53,568 nt of DNA from CAYVCG01 sp964449985. GTDB lineage: Bacteria > Bacillota > Clostridia > Lachnospirales > WRAX01. A model generated the notes under the pieces. That model made no database searches and had not been told where the DNA came from. It worked only from the letters and a program-made list of their open reading frames with translations. The DNA lies in contig CAYVCG010000004.1 in the NCBI GenBank assembly GCA_964449985.1, positions 1 through 53,568 on the forward strand, given 5' to 3'. Positions 33,253 to 42,466 of the stretch are shown piece by piece. How positions within the stretch are numbered: position 1 is the first letter of the stretch; every line of letters starts with the position of its first letter. The position numbers were made by a program, and so were the translations under genes.

Positions 33253-33807
33253 TTAGATAGACATAACGTCTTTATTTTTTAACTCAACAAGCTTGTCAAT
33301 CTCATCAATACTCTTATCTGTAAGCTTTTGAATTTCGTCTTCCAAGTCGTGCAATGTATCTTCCGGGATTTCTCCCTTTTTCTCCATCTTTTTAAATGAG
33401 TCAACAGCGTCGCGGCGGATATTTCTTATAGCGATCTTGCAATCCTCACCTTTTTTCTTAACGTCTTTGGTTATGGACTTTCTTCTTTCCTCTGTAAGCT
33501 CGGGGAATACGAGCCTAATAAGCTTACCGTCGTTTGAAGGATTGATGCCAAGATCCGATTGTTGGATGGCTTTTTCAATAAGTTTTAATGTTGATGCGTC
33601 CCACGGTTGGATTTGAAGTATGCGGCCTTCCGGAACAGATATGTTTCCAACCTGGTTTATCGGCGTAGGCTGGCCATAATAGTCAATCGTTATTTTGTCA
33701 AGCACATGTGGGTTTGCGCGGCCAACGCGTATCGTAGAATAGTCGTTTTCCAGATTTTTGATTGACTTCTTCATTTTCTCTTCATATTCCTTGGTTTTGT
33801 CCGACAT
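33253..33807 (-). CDS. frr: Ribosome recycling factor
   Basis: 184 residues, the standard length. It has TIRVGRANPHVLDKI, PINQVGNISVPEGR, LIRLVFPELTEERRK and the coiled-coil C-terminal segment. It splits post-termination ribosomes together with EF-G. AGGAGG lies before ATG 33807, and it is 29 bases downstream of pyrH. Confidence 0.97.
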   Translation of the reverse strand: MSDKTKEYEEKMKKSIKNLENDYSTIRVGRANPHVLDKITIDYYGQPTPINQVGNISVPEGRILQIQPWDASTLKLIEKAIQQSDLGINPSNDGKLIRLVFPELTEERRKSITKDVKKKGEDCKIAIRNIRRDAVDSFKKMEKKGEIPEDTLHDLEDEIQKLTDKSIDEIDKLVELKNKDVMSI

Positions 33808-33836
33808 AAAATATCCTCCTTTAATTTAATATTGAT

Positions 33837-34580
33837 TTAGCAAGTGATCTTAGTTCCTACTTTAAATAAATCGGCGTCTTGGCCGAAAACTGCACTTATT
33901 ATTGATCCGGGGGTGTTAAGCCCGAAGACTACACTTGTCATCTGCCTGTCTTTACAGATATCCATAGCAGAAATATCAATAACTCTTAAATTTTTGCTTA
34001 TAATCTCGGAGTAGGTGAGGGTATCGTATTTTATGGCATCGGGGTTTTTCTTTGGGTCGCTATCATACACGCCATTAACGTTTTTGGCAAAAAGCACAGC
34101 ATCAACCCCAAGCTCAGCCCCACGAATAGTTGTGATTGTGTCTGTAGAGAAGAATGGAAGGCCAGAACCGCCGGCGAATATAAGTATAACGCCTTTATCA
34201 ATATAATTTATAGCTTTTGATATTTCAAACTGCTCAGTGAATGTTCCAACAACAAACGGTGTCATAACGACAGCATCAGCGCCCTTGGTTTTAAATGCCT
34301 CTGAAAGATATATTGCGTTCATGACTGTGGCAAGCATACCAATCTGGTCTGCCTTTGCTCTGTTCATGCCAGCCTTTGCATCACGACCGCGCCAAAAGTT
34401 GCCTCCTCCGATAACGAGCGAAACTTTTACGCCTTTGTTTTTAAGACTTATTATCTGAGAAACGAGAGTATCCACTGTGGCATCGTCATAAGCGGGATAC
34501 AAACAGTCCGAACTGCCCGACATAGCTTTCTCGCCCTGCAACGCCTCTCCGCTTACTTTTATGATTACATTTTTAAACAT
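33837..34580 (-). CDS. pyrH: Uridylate kinase
   Basis: 247 residues. VIIKVSGEALQG near the N-terminus, VIGGGNFWRG, DQIGMLATVMNA and FAGGSGLPFFSTDT are the amino-acid-kinase family motifs of PyrH. It makes UDP from UMP. It is separated from tsf by a terminator and about 105 bases (34581-34683) that hold no gene but must carry a separate promoter or rely on read-through. Confidence 0.97.
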   Translation of the reverse strand: MFKNVIIKVSGEALQGEKAMSGSSDCLYPAYDDATVDTLVSQIISLKNKGVKVSLVIGGGNFWRGRDAKAGMNRAKADQIGMLATVMNAIYLSEAFKTKGADAVVMTPFVVGTFTEQFEISKAINYIDKGVILIFAGGSGLPFFSTDTITTIRGAELGVDAVLFAKNVNGVYDSDPKKNPDAIKYDTLTYSEIISKNLRVIDISAMDICKDRQMTSVVFGLNTPGSIISAVFGQDADLFKVGTKITC

Positions 34581-34683
34581 AATCTATCTCCTTTAAAAAT
34601 GTTATGTGTGTGAGCACATATAATAATTTACCATATATTTTATAAAAATGCTATACATATTTACATTTTAGGCTACACAAATA

Positions 34684-34712
34684 AAAACCCGCATACTTAA
34701 TATACGGGTTTT
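34684..34712 (-). terminator. Terminator after tsf
   Basis: AAAACCCG/CGGGTTTT stem, lengthened by inner A/T pairs, with a T-run on the minus strand. It separates rpsB-tsf from pyrH onward. Confidence 0.85.
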
Positions 34713-34724
34713 TTAATGTTTGTA

Positions 34725-35660
34725 TTAGCCCTTCATCGCTTTGCTGACTTCTTCTGCAAAGTTTTCTTCTTTCTTTTCTATGCCTTCTCCTCTTTCGAAG
34801 GAAACGAAGTTTTTAAGAGTTATAGGCGCGCCAACTTGTTTGCCAACGGATTCAAGATACTGCGCAACAGACATATCATTGTCTTTAACATACAACTGCT
34901 CAAGCAAGCAATATTCTTTAAGAGTTTTATTAAGCCTGCCTTCAATCATTTTTTCAATAACGTTTTCCGGTTTGCCGGAGTTTTTAGGATCGTTTAACGC
35001 TTGAGCTTTCAAGATTGATTTCTCTTTATCAATAAATTCCGGATCAATCTCTTCTTTGCGAATATATTTCGGATACATAGCCGAAATCTGCATACAAATG
35101 TTTTTGCCAGCTTCTAAAACAGCTTCGTTGCTAACAGCGCATTCCATTTCAAGCAAAACGCCCATTTTGCCATTGCCGTGTATATAGCTTGCAAAAACGC
35201 CGTTTGTACCTGTTTCCAATCTTCCGAAACGTCTTATAGTAAGGTTTTCGCCGATGATAGCAATTTTTTGGCTGAGAGCTTCTTTAACGGTAACGCTTGG
35301 GTCTACAGACCATTTCTCGTTAAGAAAATCTTCAATATTAATCGCACTTGATTCAAGCGCTTGTTTAGTTACTTGGGCAACATAGTTTCTAAATTCAGCG
35401 TTTTTAGCAACAAAGTCTGTTTCGGAGTTAACTTCAACAACAACGCCTTTTGTGCCTTCGTCGTTTATTAATATTTCTACTATACCTTCAGCTGCAATTC
35501 TTCCTGCTTTTTTAGCCGCAGCCGCAAGACCTTTTTCTCTTAAGAAATCTATCGCCTTTTTAATATCGCCGTCGGTTTCAACAAGAGCATTTTTACAATC
35601 GCTCATACCGGCGCCGGACAATTCTCTAAGCTCTTTAACCATTGCTGCTGTTACTGCCAT
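34725..35660 (-). CDS. tsf: Elongation factor Ts
   Basis: 311 residues. The N-terminal UBA-like domain has VKELRELSGAGMSDCKNAL, followed by the core with EVNSETDFVAKN and a C-terminal module. EF-Ts exchanges GDP on EF-Tu. ATG 35660 follows TGGAGG; an extra in-frame start at 35675 is less likely. It is 38 bases after rpsB. Confidence 0.97.
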   Translation of the reverse strand: MAVTAAMVKELRELSGAGMSDCKNALVETDGDIKKAIDFLREKGLAAAAKKAGRIAAEGIVEILINDEGTKGVVVEVNSETDFVAKNAEFRNYVAQVTKQALESSAINIEDFLNEKWSVDPSVTVKEALSQKIAIIGENLTIRRFGRLETGTNGVFASYIHGNGKMGVLLEMECAVSNEAVLEAGKNICMQISAMYPKYIRKEEIDPEFIDKEKSILKAQALNDPKNSGKPENVIEKMIEGRLNKTLKEYCLLEQLYVKDNDMSVAQYLESVGKQVGAPITLKNFVSFERGEGIEKKEENFAEEVSKAMKG

Positions 35661-35698
35661 ATTAATTACCTCCAATTATATTAAATAACAAATATGTT

Positions 35699-36448
35699 TT
35701 ATGCCATAACCTCTTCTGCTTGGGCAGGAGCCTCAGCTTCCGCTTCAGCGCTTGTTACTTGCTGCTCACCTTGTCTGTTTTCGATAACAGCATCAGCAAT
35801 CTTGCCAGCAATAAGTTTAACGGCGCGAATAGCATCGTCATTACCTGGGATAGGGAAATCAACTTCTTCAGGGTCACAGTTTGTATCAACGATAGCGACG
35901 ATCGGAATACCTAATGTATGCGCTTCCTGAATAGCGATTCTTTCTTTCTTAGGGTCAACAATAAATATAATATCAGGGATGCGCTTCATGTTTTTAATAC
36001 CGCCGATATTTTTCTCTAATTTTTCTTTTTCGAGAGAAAGCTTTGCAACTTCTTTTTTCGGAAGAACGTCAAATGTTCCATCGCTTTTCATAGTTTCAAG
36101 CTCTTTCAATCTTTGGATTCTTAATTCGATAGTTTTAAAGTTGGTCAGCATACCGCCGAGCCATCTTTCATTAACATAATGCATTCCGCATCTTTCGGCC
36201 TCTTCTTTGATAGAGTCCTGAGCTTGTTTCTTTGTTCCAACGAAAAGAACTTCTCCGCCATCCTGCAATAATTCGCAAACAGATGCATACGCTTCATCAA
36301 TCTTTTTTACGGTCTTTTGCAAGTCAATAATATAGATGCCGTTTCTTTCAGCAAATATATATTCCGCCATTTTCGGATTCCAACGTCTTGTTTGGTGGCC
36401 AAAATGCACACCTGCTTCCAAAAGCTGTTTCATAGAAATAACACTCAT
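35699..36448 (-). CDS. rpsB: 30S ribosomal protein S2
   Basis: 249 residues. MKQLLEAGVHFGHQTRRWNP at the start, NERWLGGMLTNF and IPIVAIVDTNCDPE are S2 signatures. The C-terminus is a clostridial Ala/Glu/Gln-rich tail (TSAEAEAEAPAQAEE). AGGAGG precedes ATG 36448. It has a long structured leader and its own promoter. Confidence 0.98.
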   Translation of the reverse strand: MSVISMKQLLEAGVHFGHQTRRWNPKMAEYIFAERNGIYIIDLQKTVKKIDEAYASVCELLQDGGEVLFVGTKKQAQDSIKEEAERCGMHYVNERWLGGMLTNFKTIELRIQRLKELETMKSDGTFDVLPKKEVAKLSLEKEKLEKNIGGIKNMKRIPDIIFIVDPKKERIAIQEAHTLGIPIVAIVDTNCDPEEVDFPIPGNDDAIRAVKLIAGKIADAVIENRQGEQQVTSAEAEAEAPAQAEEVMA

Positions 36449-36581
36449 TTTAATTTACCTCCTATTTGGTTATACCTCCACTGCCTATGCAAAAGAGCAA
36501 CCGCAAGCATTGCGGCACCATGCTGTTCATAAGACAGTGTGCGTAGTTTTTAATGCCAAATGAATCATTTCATCTGACAAC
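36449..36581 (-). promoter_or_regulatory. Structured 5' leader of rpsB
   Basis: The predicted mRNA leader is about 130 bases. CACTGTC (36539-36533) pairs with GGCAGTG (36485-36479), enclosing a second hairpin CCGCA-ATGCT-TGCGG (36515-36501). Ribosomal protein leaders often bind the encoded protein and repress translation; that role here is inferred from length, structure and position alone. I do not recognise a named class. Confidence 0.45.
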
Positions 36582-36587
36582 TGAAAA

Positions 36588-36616
36588 ATTATAACATATA
36601 AAAAAACATAATGCAA
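36588..36616 (-). promoter_or_regulatory. Sigma-A promoter of rpsB-tsf
   Basis: TTGCAT (36616-36611), 17 bases, TATAAT (36593-36588), minus strand. Confidence 0.78.
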
Positions 36617-36651
36617 CATTAAAATCTTTGCTTTTCATAGCATTTTTATGT

Positions 36652-36680
36652 TTGAAAACGCAGAATATATGTGTTAAAAT
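36652..36680 (+). promoter_or_regulatory. Sigma-A promoter of tsaE-tsaB-rimI
   Basis: TTGAAA (36652-36657), 17 bases, TAAAAT (36675-36680), about 75 bases before the tsaE start. Together with the rpsB leader and promoter it accounts for the 314-base intergenic region. Confidence 0.72.
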
Positions 36681-36762
36681 TCAACTTAATTGGTCTTTGG
36701 CTAGTCGCTTATTAAATCATCGCTCCGCCTAGCTTAAAGTATGCATGAAAGGAAAGGGTATT

Positions 36763-37185
36763 ATGCGTATCATAAACACAAATAGCGTTTTAGAAACAGA
36801 AAAATTGGGATATGAAATCGGAAAAGCCGCGAAACCATCACAGGTCTATTGTCTTTGCGGTGATCTTGGTACAGGAAAAACTGCATTTGTGCGAGGGGTT
36901 GCTAGGGGTCTTGGCATATCAGACGACGTAACAAGCCCTACTTTTGGCATCATCAACGAATATTATGGAGATATAAATTTATACCATTTTGATGTATATA
37001 GAATTACTTCCGTTAGTGAAATGGAAGATACGGGTTATGAGGAGTATTTTTATGGCGATGGGGTTTGCCTTATTGAATGGGCTGGCATGATAAAAGAGCT
37101 TATACCTGATAATGCTGTTTGGATAACAATAAGCAAGGATTTTTCAAAAGGCGAGGATTATAGAGAGATAGTTATAGAGGATTAA
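36763..37185 (+). CDS. tsaE: tRNA t6A biosynthesis ATPase TsaE
   Basis: 140 residues. Walker A GDLGTGKTAFVRG, the DDVTSPTFGIINEY segment and YHFDVYR are TsaE hallmarks, and LIEWAGMI contains the Walker B-like Glu-Trp. It joins TsaB and TsaD in making threonylcarbamoyl-adenosine at position 37 of tRNAs reading ANN codons. ATG 36763 follows AAGGAAAGGG; the ATG at 36745 lies upstream of that site. tsaD and tsaC are not in the window. Confidence 0.95.
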   Translation: MRIINTNSVLETEKLGYEIGKAAKPSQVYCLCGDLGTGKTAFVRGVARGLGISDDVTSPTFGIINEYYGDINLYHFDVYRITSVSEMEDTGYEEYFYGDGVCLIEWAGMIKELIPDNAVWITISKDFSKGEDYREIVIED

Positions 37186-37209
37186 TATACAGATAAGAGG
37201 TTTTGTATA

Positions 37210-37917
37210 ATGAAGATTTTAGCTTTAGACACTACCGGATTGGCAGCAAGCGTTGCTATCGTTGATGAGGAAAAGACTGTCGCAGAGTTTACTACAAATT
37301 TTAAAAAGACACATTCAGAGACTATTATGCCGATGGTTGATAATATTTTTAGCATAACGGGTATGGAGCTTTCTGAGATGGATGCTATAGCATGCTCTAG
37401 CGGGCCGGGATCTTTCACAGGGCTTCGCATAGGAATAGCTACAGCAAAGGGCCTTGCGTTCGGTGCAAATTTGCGCTTGGTACCAGTTCCGACACTTGAT
37501 GCCATTGCATATAATGTATTTAAAAGTGGGGATTTGGTTGTTCCGCTTATGGATGCGAGAAGGAATCAAGCATACACTGCCTTTTACGAGTGTGAAATTA
37601 ATGGCATAAAACGCTTAACGGAATATATGGCATTGGATATAGATGAAATCATAAAAATGGCAGGAGAATTTGGAAAAAATGTTATATTTTTAGGTGATGG
37701 TGCTGCTGCTTTTAAAGCCGAAATCGAGCGCTCGTCCCTAGGCTTTTCTTTTGCTCCGCCACACATGAACATGCAAAGGGCTTCGTCCGTCGGCAGCCTT
37801 GGAATTGTTTTGGCAAAAAGTGGTCATCTCATTGCGGGGCATGAATTTAAGCCATTTTATCTGAGAAAATCACAAGCGGAAAGGGAGCGCGATGAACGCA
37901 CCGGACTAATAAAATGA
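37210..37917 (+). CDS. tsaB: tRNA t6A biosynthesis protein TsaB
   Basis: 235 residues. The ASKHA-type fold begins LALDTTGLAASVAIVDE, then ACSSGPGSFTGLRIG, AKGLAFG and MDARRNQAYTAFYE. TsaB scaffolds the TsaBDE complex. It follows tsaE by 24 bases and precedes rimI, the order common in Firmicutes. Confidence 0.95.
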   Translation: MKILALDTTGLAASVAIVDEEKTVAEFTTNFKKTHSETIMPMVDNIFSITGMELSEMDAIACSSGPGSFTGLRIGIATAKGLAFGANLRLVPVPTLDAIAYNVFKSGDLVVPLMDARRNQAYTAFYECEINGIKRLTEYMALDIDEIIKMAGEFGKNVIFLGDGAAAFKAEIERSSLGFSFAPPHMNMQRASSVGSLGIVLAKSGHLIAGHEFKPFYLRKSQAERERDERTGLIK

Positions 37918-37945
37918 TTTGACAAATAACAAGGGGATAACTTTG

Positions 37946-38386
37946 ATGATAACCATACAACCAATGAAAATAGAACATTTAGATGAGGTTTTTGAAGTTG
38001 AATGCGAATGTTTTTCCATACCATGGACAAAAGGAGCTTTTAGAAAAGAGATTGAGGAAAACAATCTTGGCATATATATCGTTGCTGTTGATGACGGAAA
38101 GGTCGTTGGCTATGCGGGCATGTGGCATGTTATAACCGAAGGGCATATAACAAACGTCGCTGTGCGTGAGAGCTATCGCCGCAGAAGCATCGGGGATATG
38201 CTGATTAAGGAATTGATTAAAATAGGGATAAAAAAACATATGATAGGCATAACTCTTGAAGTTAGAATTAATAACACAGGAGCTCAGAGGCTTTATACCA
38301 AGAACGGTTTTATTCCTGAGGGCATAAGAAAGAATTATTATCAGGATACAAAAGAGGATGCCATTATTATGTGGAAATATTTTTAA
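37946..38386 (+). CDS. rimI: Ribosomal protein bS18 alanine N-acetyltransferase family (RimI)
   Basis: 146 residues, one GNAT domain: FSIPWTKGAFRKEIE, GYAGMWHV, HITNVAVRESYRRRSIGDML (the acetyl-CoA pocket) and RINNTGAQRLYTKNGF. It acetylates the N-terminus of a ribosomal protein or related substrate, and commonly neighbours tsaB. ATG 37946 follows AAGGGG; in-frame TTG codons at 37919 and 37943 are alternatives. Confidence 0.9.
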   Translation: MITIQPMKIEHLDEVFEVECECFSIPWTKGAFRKEIEENNLGIYIVAVDDGKVVGYAGMWHVITEGHITNVAVRESYRRRSIGDMLIKELIKIGIKKHMIGITLEVRINNTGAQRLYTKNGFIPEGIRKNYYQDTKEDAIIMWKYF

Positions 38387-38487
38387 TAGATAATTCAGCC
38401 CGGCAAGATGCATTTATATGTGAATGTTAATTTTGCTAAAACCAAACCGGGTTATTTGCAAAATTAATCAACAAGGGGTGACATGAG

Positions 38488-40881
38488 TTGATAAGAGAAT
38501 TAAATTATAATGAGCTTAAACGCTTTGATGTGCAAAACCTTATTGCTAATCGATGCATTGACGACGAATCTGAAGTTTTGCCAAAGATCATAGGCCAAAG
38601 ACGCGCTGAAAAGGCTTTAAAATTCGGCTTAAACGTTAAGGGTATGGGCTATAATATATTTGTTTCCGGTATGCCCGGCCTTGGGAAAACGGCGTTTGCT
38701 AAAGCCTTTGCCGAGGAGATTGCAAAGAGAGAGAACAGGCCGAAGGATTTTTGTTATATATATAATTTTAAAAACCCGCAATATCCAGAGCTTTTGACGT
38801 TTGAGGCAGGAAAGGGCAGGGCGTTTAAAGAAGAAATGGAGGAGCTTATAGGCAAGCTTATCCACGAATTTCCACAGGTTTTTAACGATGATGACTTTGA
38901 AGAGGAAAAACATGAAATAATAAGGAGTTATCAGGATAAGCGTGAAAACGTTATAAAGCTTATAACCGATGATGCCAGAAGAAGCAACTTTGGCGTTAAG
39001 ATGACGAATTCTGGCATATATTTTATGCCTATAATTAACGGTGAGATAATCTCTGAAGAGGAATATGATGAGCTTTGTGATGAGATAAAAAACGATATCT
39101 CTGCAAAGTCCGAGGAGATTCAAACAAAGGCTCTTGAAACCATGCGCCAGATTAATGGATTTGAAAGGGCGACACAACAAGAAATCGACGCTTTGGAATA
39201 TAAGGTCGGTCTTTTTGCTTTAGGGAGACATATAAATAAGCTATGCGAACAATATAAGGACAATGAGAGAGTTTTTTCTTATCTGCTTAACGTTAAAGAG
39301 GATATTTTGGAAAACATGGACGGCTTTATGCAGGAGGATTCTCAGGAGTCTGATGTTTTGCAAAATATTATGCCTTGGGTGAGCAAAAAAACGAAAGAGG
39401 ATTTCCTTTCTAAATATAAGGTTAACCTTTTAACAGATAATAGCGATAGCAATGGTGCGCCTGTTATTATAGACTTTAATCCAACTTATTCAAACCTTGT
39501 TGGAGAAGTCGAATACGATAGCGAGTTTGGAAACTTTATATCCGATTATATGAAAATCAGGCCGGGGCTTTTGCATAAGGCAAACGGCGGATATTTGATT
39601 TTACAGGTTAAAGATGTTATTTCGAACCCGCATGTTTGGGAAACGCTCAAGCGGGTCATACGCACTAAAAAGCTTTCTATAGAATCAATGCGCGAATATA
39701 CCTCCAGCATAGCCGTCACAAGCATAAAGCCTGAACCAATCGATATCGATTTTAAGCTTATTCTTGTTGGAAGCGGCTTTTATTATGATATATTGAGCGA
39801 ATATGATGATGAATTCCAGAAGTATTTCAAAATAAATGCAATTTTTGACTATGAAATGGATTTCGAAGAGGAAAACATTAAGGATCTGATTGATTTTATT
39901 AAGAACGCCGCAAAAGAAGAAGGTATGTGTTCGTTTGATTGCGGCGGTATTTCGAAGGTTATTGAGTATTCTATGCGTCTATGCGAAAGCCAGGATAAGC
40001 TTACAACCAGGTTTGGACGAATTAGGGAGATATTGTGCGAGGCGTCTGCTTGGGCAAAGATGGATGGCAAGGAAATCGTTACGGCGGAATATATAGATAA
40101 GGCTATTTTTGAAAAACAATACCGTGCAAACGTATATGAGGAAAAAATAACGGAATTGATAGAAAAGAATATTATTATGATAGAAACTACCGGTGATAAG
40201 ATTGCGCAAATAAACGGTCTTGCCGTTTTTGACACCGGTGATCACATTTTTGCAAAACCAACGAAAATAACTGCCACGACATACGTCGGTAAGTCTGGCA
40301 TAATAAATATTGAAAAAGAGGCAGAAATGAGCGGCGCAATACACGATAAAGGAATAGAGGTTATCGTGGGATATTTGGGGCAGAGGTATGCTCAGGATTT
40401 TCCGTTGAGTCTGTCTTGCAGGGTTTGTTTTGAGCAAAATTATAGCGGGGTGGATGGCGATAGCGCTTCCAGCACAGAACTTTATGCTATTTTGTCAAGC
40501 CTTGCAGATGCGCCAATAAGGCAGGATATTGCTGTTACAGGCAGTATGAACCAAAGGGGAGAGATACAGGCCATCGGAGGTGTGACATATAAAATCGAGG
40601 GATTTTTCAACCTTTGCAAAAGGCGTGGTCTAACCGGGAAACAAGGGGTTATAATACCTATTCAAAATATTAGCGATCTTGTTTTGAACGATGAAGTTAT
40701 TGAAGCTGTGCGTGATGGAAAATTTCATATATATTCTATTAGCACGACTGATGATGGAATAGAACTTCTGACGGGTATACCCGCCGGGGTTAAAAATGAA
40801 AAGGGCAAATACCCAACGGACTCGATACACGGGCGTGTTTATAAAAAGCTTAGAGAGTTTTATAAAAAATCTATAGAGTAG
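38488..40881 (+). CDS. Lon-like ATP-dependent protease (LonB-type, AAA plus Lon protease domain)
   Basis: 797 residues. Walker A is GMPGLGKT near residue 60. A long insert with coiled-coil character follows, then AAA-type sensor regions and a C-terminal Lon peptidase domain. Its Ser-Lys pair is visible as Ser659 in VDGDSASSTEL and Lys702 in VTYKIEGFF, 43 residues apart as in Lon. It lacks the classical Lon N-domain. The start is TTG at 38488 with AAGGGGTG 7 bases upstream; an ATG six bases before it is out of frame. Substrates are unknown. A weak CCCGG/CCGGG hairpin occupies the 100 bases between rimI and this gene. Confidence 0.88.
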   Translation: MIRELNYNELKRFDVQNLIANRCIDDESEVLPKIIGQRRAEKALKFGLNVKGMGYNIFVSGMPGLGKTAFAKAFAEEIAKRENRPKDFCYIYNFKNPQYPELLTFEAGKGRAFKEEMEELIGKLIHEFPQVFNDDDFEEEKHEIIRSYQDKRENVIKLITDDARRSNFGVKMTNSGIYFMPIINGEIISEEEYDELCDEIKNDISAKSEEIQTKALETMRQINGFERATQQEIDALEYKVGLFALGRHINKLCEQYKDNERVFSYLLNVKEDILENMDGFMQEDSQESDVLQNIMPWVSKKTKEDFLSKYKVNLLTDNSDSNGAPVIIDFNPTYSNLVGEVEYDSEFGNFISDYMKIRPGLLHKANGGYLILQVKDVISNPHVWETLKRVIRTKKLSIESMREYTSSIAVTSIKPEPIDIDFKLILVGSGFYYDILSEYDDEFQKYFKINAIFDYEMDFEEENIKDLIDFIKNAAKEEGMCSFDCGGISKVIEYSMRLCESQDKLTTRFGRIREILCEASAWAKMDGKEIVTAEYIDKAIFEKQYRANVYEEKITELIEKNIIMIETTGDKIAQINGLAVFDTGDHIFAKPTKITATTYVGKSGIINIEKEAEMSGAIHDKGIEVIVGYLGQRYAQDFPLSLSCRVCFEQNYSGVDGDSASSTELYAILSSLADAPIRQDIAVTGSMNQRGEIQAIGGVTYKIEGFFNLCKRRGLTGKQGVIIPIQNISDLVLNDEVIEAVRDGKFHIYSISTTDDGIELLTGIPAGVKNEKGKYPTDSIHGRVYKKLREFYKKSIE

Positions 40882-40886
40882 ATTAA

Positions 40887-40922
40887 CAAAACCTAGGGGC
40901 TGTTAAAGCCACCTAGGTTTTG
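40887..40922 (+). terminator. Hairpin after the Lon-like gene (left member of pair C)
   Basis: CAAAACCTAGG/CCTAGGTTTTG, 11 perfect pairs, continued by GGCT/AGCC with one bulge, followed by TTTG. A near copy is at 41038-41070. Confidence 0.82.
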
Positions 40923-41037
40923 TTTGTCGACAATTCATCGAGCAATACGGACGCGCAATGCGCGCCCCTACAGAAATTCCGGTTTTGCCATTTGTAGGGG
41001 TGGCCTTTGGCCGTCCGCAATATTTGTCAACATTGTG
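40923..41037. repeat. Palindromic cloverleaf repeat, copy C
   Basis: Core 40948-41017: outer stem CGGACG/CGTCCG, side hairpin CGCAATGCG, central stem CCCCTACA/TGTAGGGG, side hairpin GGCCTTTGGCC. Spacers carry GTCGACAATTCATCGAGCAA on the left and TTTGTCAACATTGTGA on the right, which themselves partly pair. Same orientation as copy A. It is between the convergent Lon-like and phosphoglycerate mutase-like genes. Confidence 0.88.
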
Positions 41038-41070
41038 AACCTAGGGGCCATTAAAGCCGCCTAGGTTTTG
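41038..41070 (-). terminator. Hairpin after the phosphoglycerate mutase-like gene (right member of pair C)
   Basis: AACCTAGG/CCTAGGTT stem with inner GGC...GCC, nearly identical in sequence to 40887-40922. It is placed right after the stop codon of the minus-strand gene. Confidence 0.75.
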
Positions 41071-41074
41071 TGTT

Positions 41075-42435
41075 TTAGTTAACCATCATATCCATAAGCT
41101 TATATGCGTTCGGAACAAAAACGCCTGTTGCTGCTGCATCTTTTTCATTATAGATGCCGTTATTGTTCTTATCGTCGCCTTTTTTGAACAGAACAAACGG
41201 AANNNNNNNNNNNNNNNNNNNNNNNNNNNNNNNNNNNNNNNNNNNNNNNNNNNNNNNNNNNNNNNNNNNNNNNNNNNNNNNNNNNNNNNNNNNNNNNNNN
41301 NNTTATAGATGCCGTTATTGTTCTTATCGTCGCCTTTTTTGAACAGAACAAACGGAACAGGTTCAGATGTGTGCGTCATTAAGGAAAGCGGAGTCGGATG
41401 GTCCGGCATAAGAAGGACTTTATAATCCTCACCGCAATTATCGAGATATTCTAGGACAGGCCCTATTATATCGCTGTCAATTTTTTCGATTGAATACACC
41501 TTTTCTTTGATTTCATTACGATGCCCGCATTCGTCTGGCGCTTCAACATGTATATAAACAAAGTCCTTGCCGCTTTTTAATGCGTTTATCGCGGCTTCGG
41601 CTTTTCCTAAGTAGTTTGTGTTATAATTTCCTGTGGCGCCTTCAACCTTTACGACTTCAAGGCCGGCGCATAAACCGATGCCTTGTATAAGATCAACCGC
41701 TGATATAACGCTTCCGCTTATACCGTATTTCTCACGATATGTGGCCAAGGCGGGTTTTCTGCCCTCTCCCCAAAGCCAAATGGAGTTGGCTGGGTTAAGG
41801 CCGTTTTGCTTGCGCTTTAGATTTACTTCATGATTTTTTAAAACATCGCGTGATTTCCTCATAATATCTAAAAACAGCTCTGCGTTTGCACCATCGGGCA
41901 AATAGTTTTTAACCGGCTGTTTTGATATGTCATGGGGCGGGGTTAGGATCGCTCCATCTGAAAAATCTCTGCAAACAAGGCAATGCCTGTAGCTTTTGCC
42001 ACAGAAAAATTCCATTGTGTCATTTTTAAAAACGTTGTTTAATGCAGCGATAAGCTGCCCTGATTCTTCTGTAGATATTTCCCCTGCGCAATAATCATCC
42101 ATAACGCAATCCTCAATATTTGCTTCATCGGAAAGCGTAACAAAGTTACAACGCAGAGTTATGTCATTAGGGTTAAGCTCGATGCCCATATTAACGGCTT
42201 CAAGCGGCGAACGGCCGGAATAATTTGCCTCGGGGTCATATCCGAATACAGAAAGATTTGCAACATCAGAACCTGGCGGCATATGATCGGGCACGGTTTT
42301 TGCGAGGCCAAAATAACCCTTTTTAGCAAGCAAATCCATATTTGGTTTGTTAGCAACGTCCAAAGGCGTTTTATTGTTTAACTCGGCAACGGGATGGTCA
42401 GACATTCCGTCGCCCAAAAATACTACATATTTCAT
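41075..42435 (-). CDS. Cofactor-independent phosphoglycerate mutase family (archaeal type / proposed homoserine kinase)
   Basis: Alkaline phosphatase superfamily protein beginning YVVFLGDGMSDHPV, then MPPGSDVANLSVFGYDP (nucleophile Ser), YSGRSPLEAVNMG, HVEAPDECGHRNE and LLMPDHPTP. The family interconverts 2- and 3-phosphoglycerate; some members were proposed as homoserine kinases. A 100-N gap at 41203-41302 with identical 55-base flanks interrupts it. Removing 155 bases leaves 1206 bases, 402 codons, in frame to TAA at 41075-41077 with end LMDMMVN. A naive reading would instead shift frame after the gap and end at 41086. The true protein has 401 residues. Confidence 0.87.
41203..41302. other. 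Assembly gap, artificial (unmerged 55-base overlap)
   Basis: Exactly 100 N between identical 55-base copies (41148-41202 and 41303-41357). Same structure as the gap at 8456-8555. Confidence 0.93.
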
Positions 42436-42466
42436 ACCTGCACCTTCATTTCTTATACAATTGCGG

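Noticed and set aside
38387..38487. Terminator between rimI and the Lon-like gene
   Set aside because: Only a weak 5-pair CCCGG/CCGGG stem with a very long loop and no U-tract.
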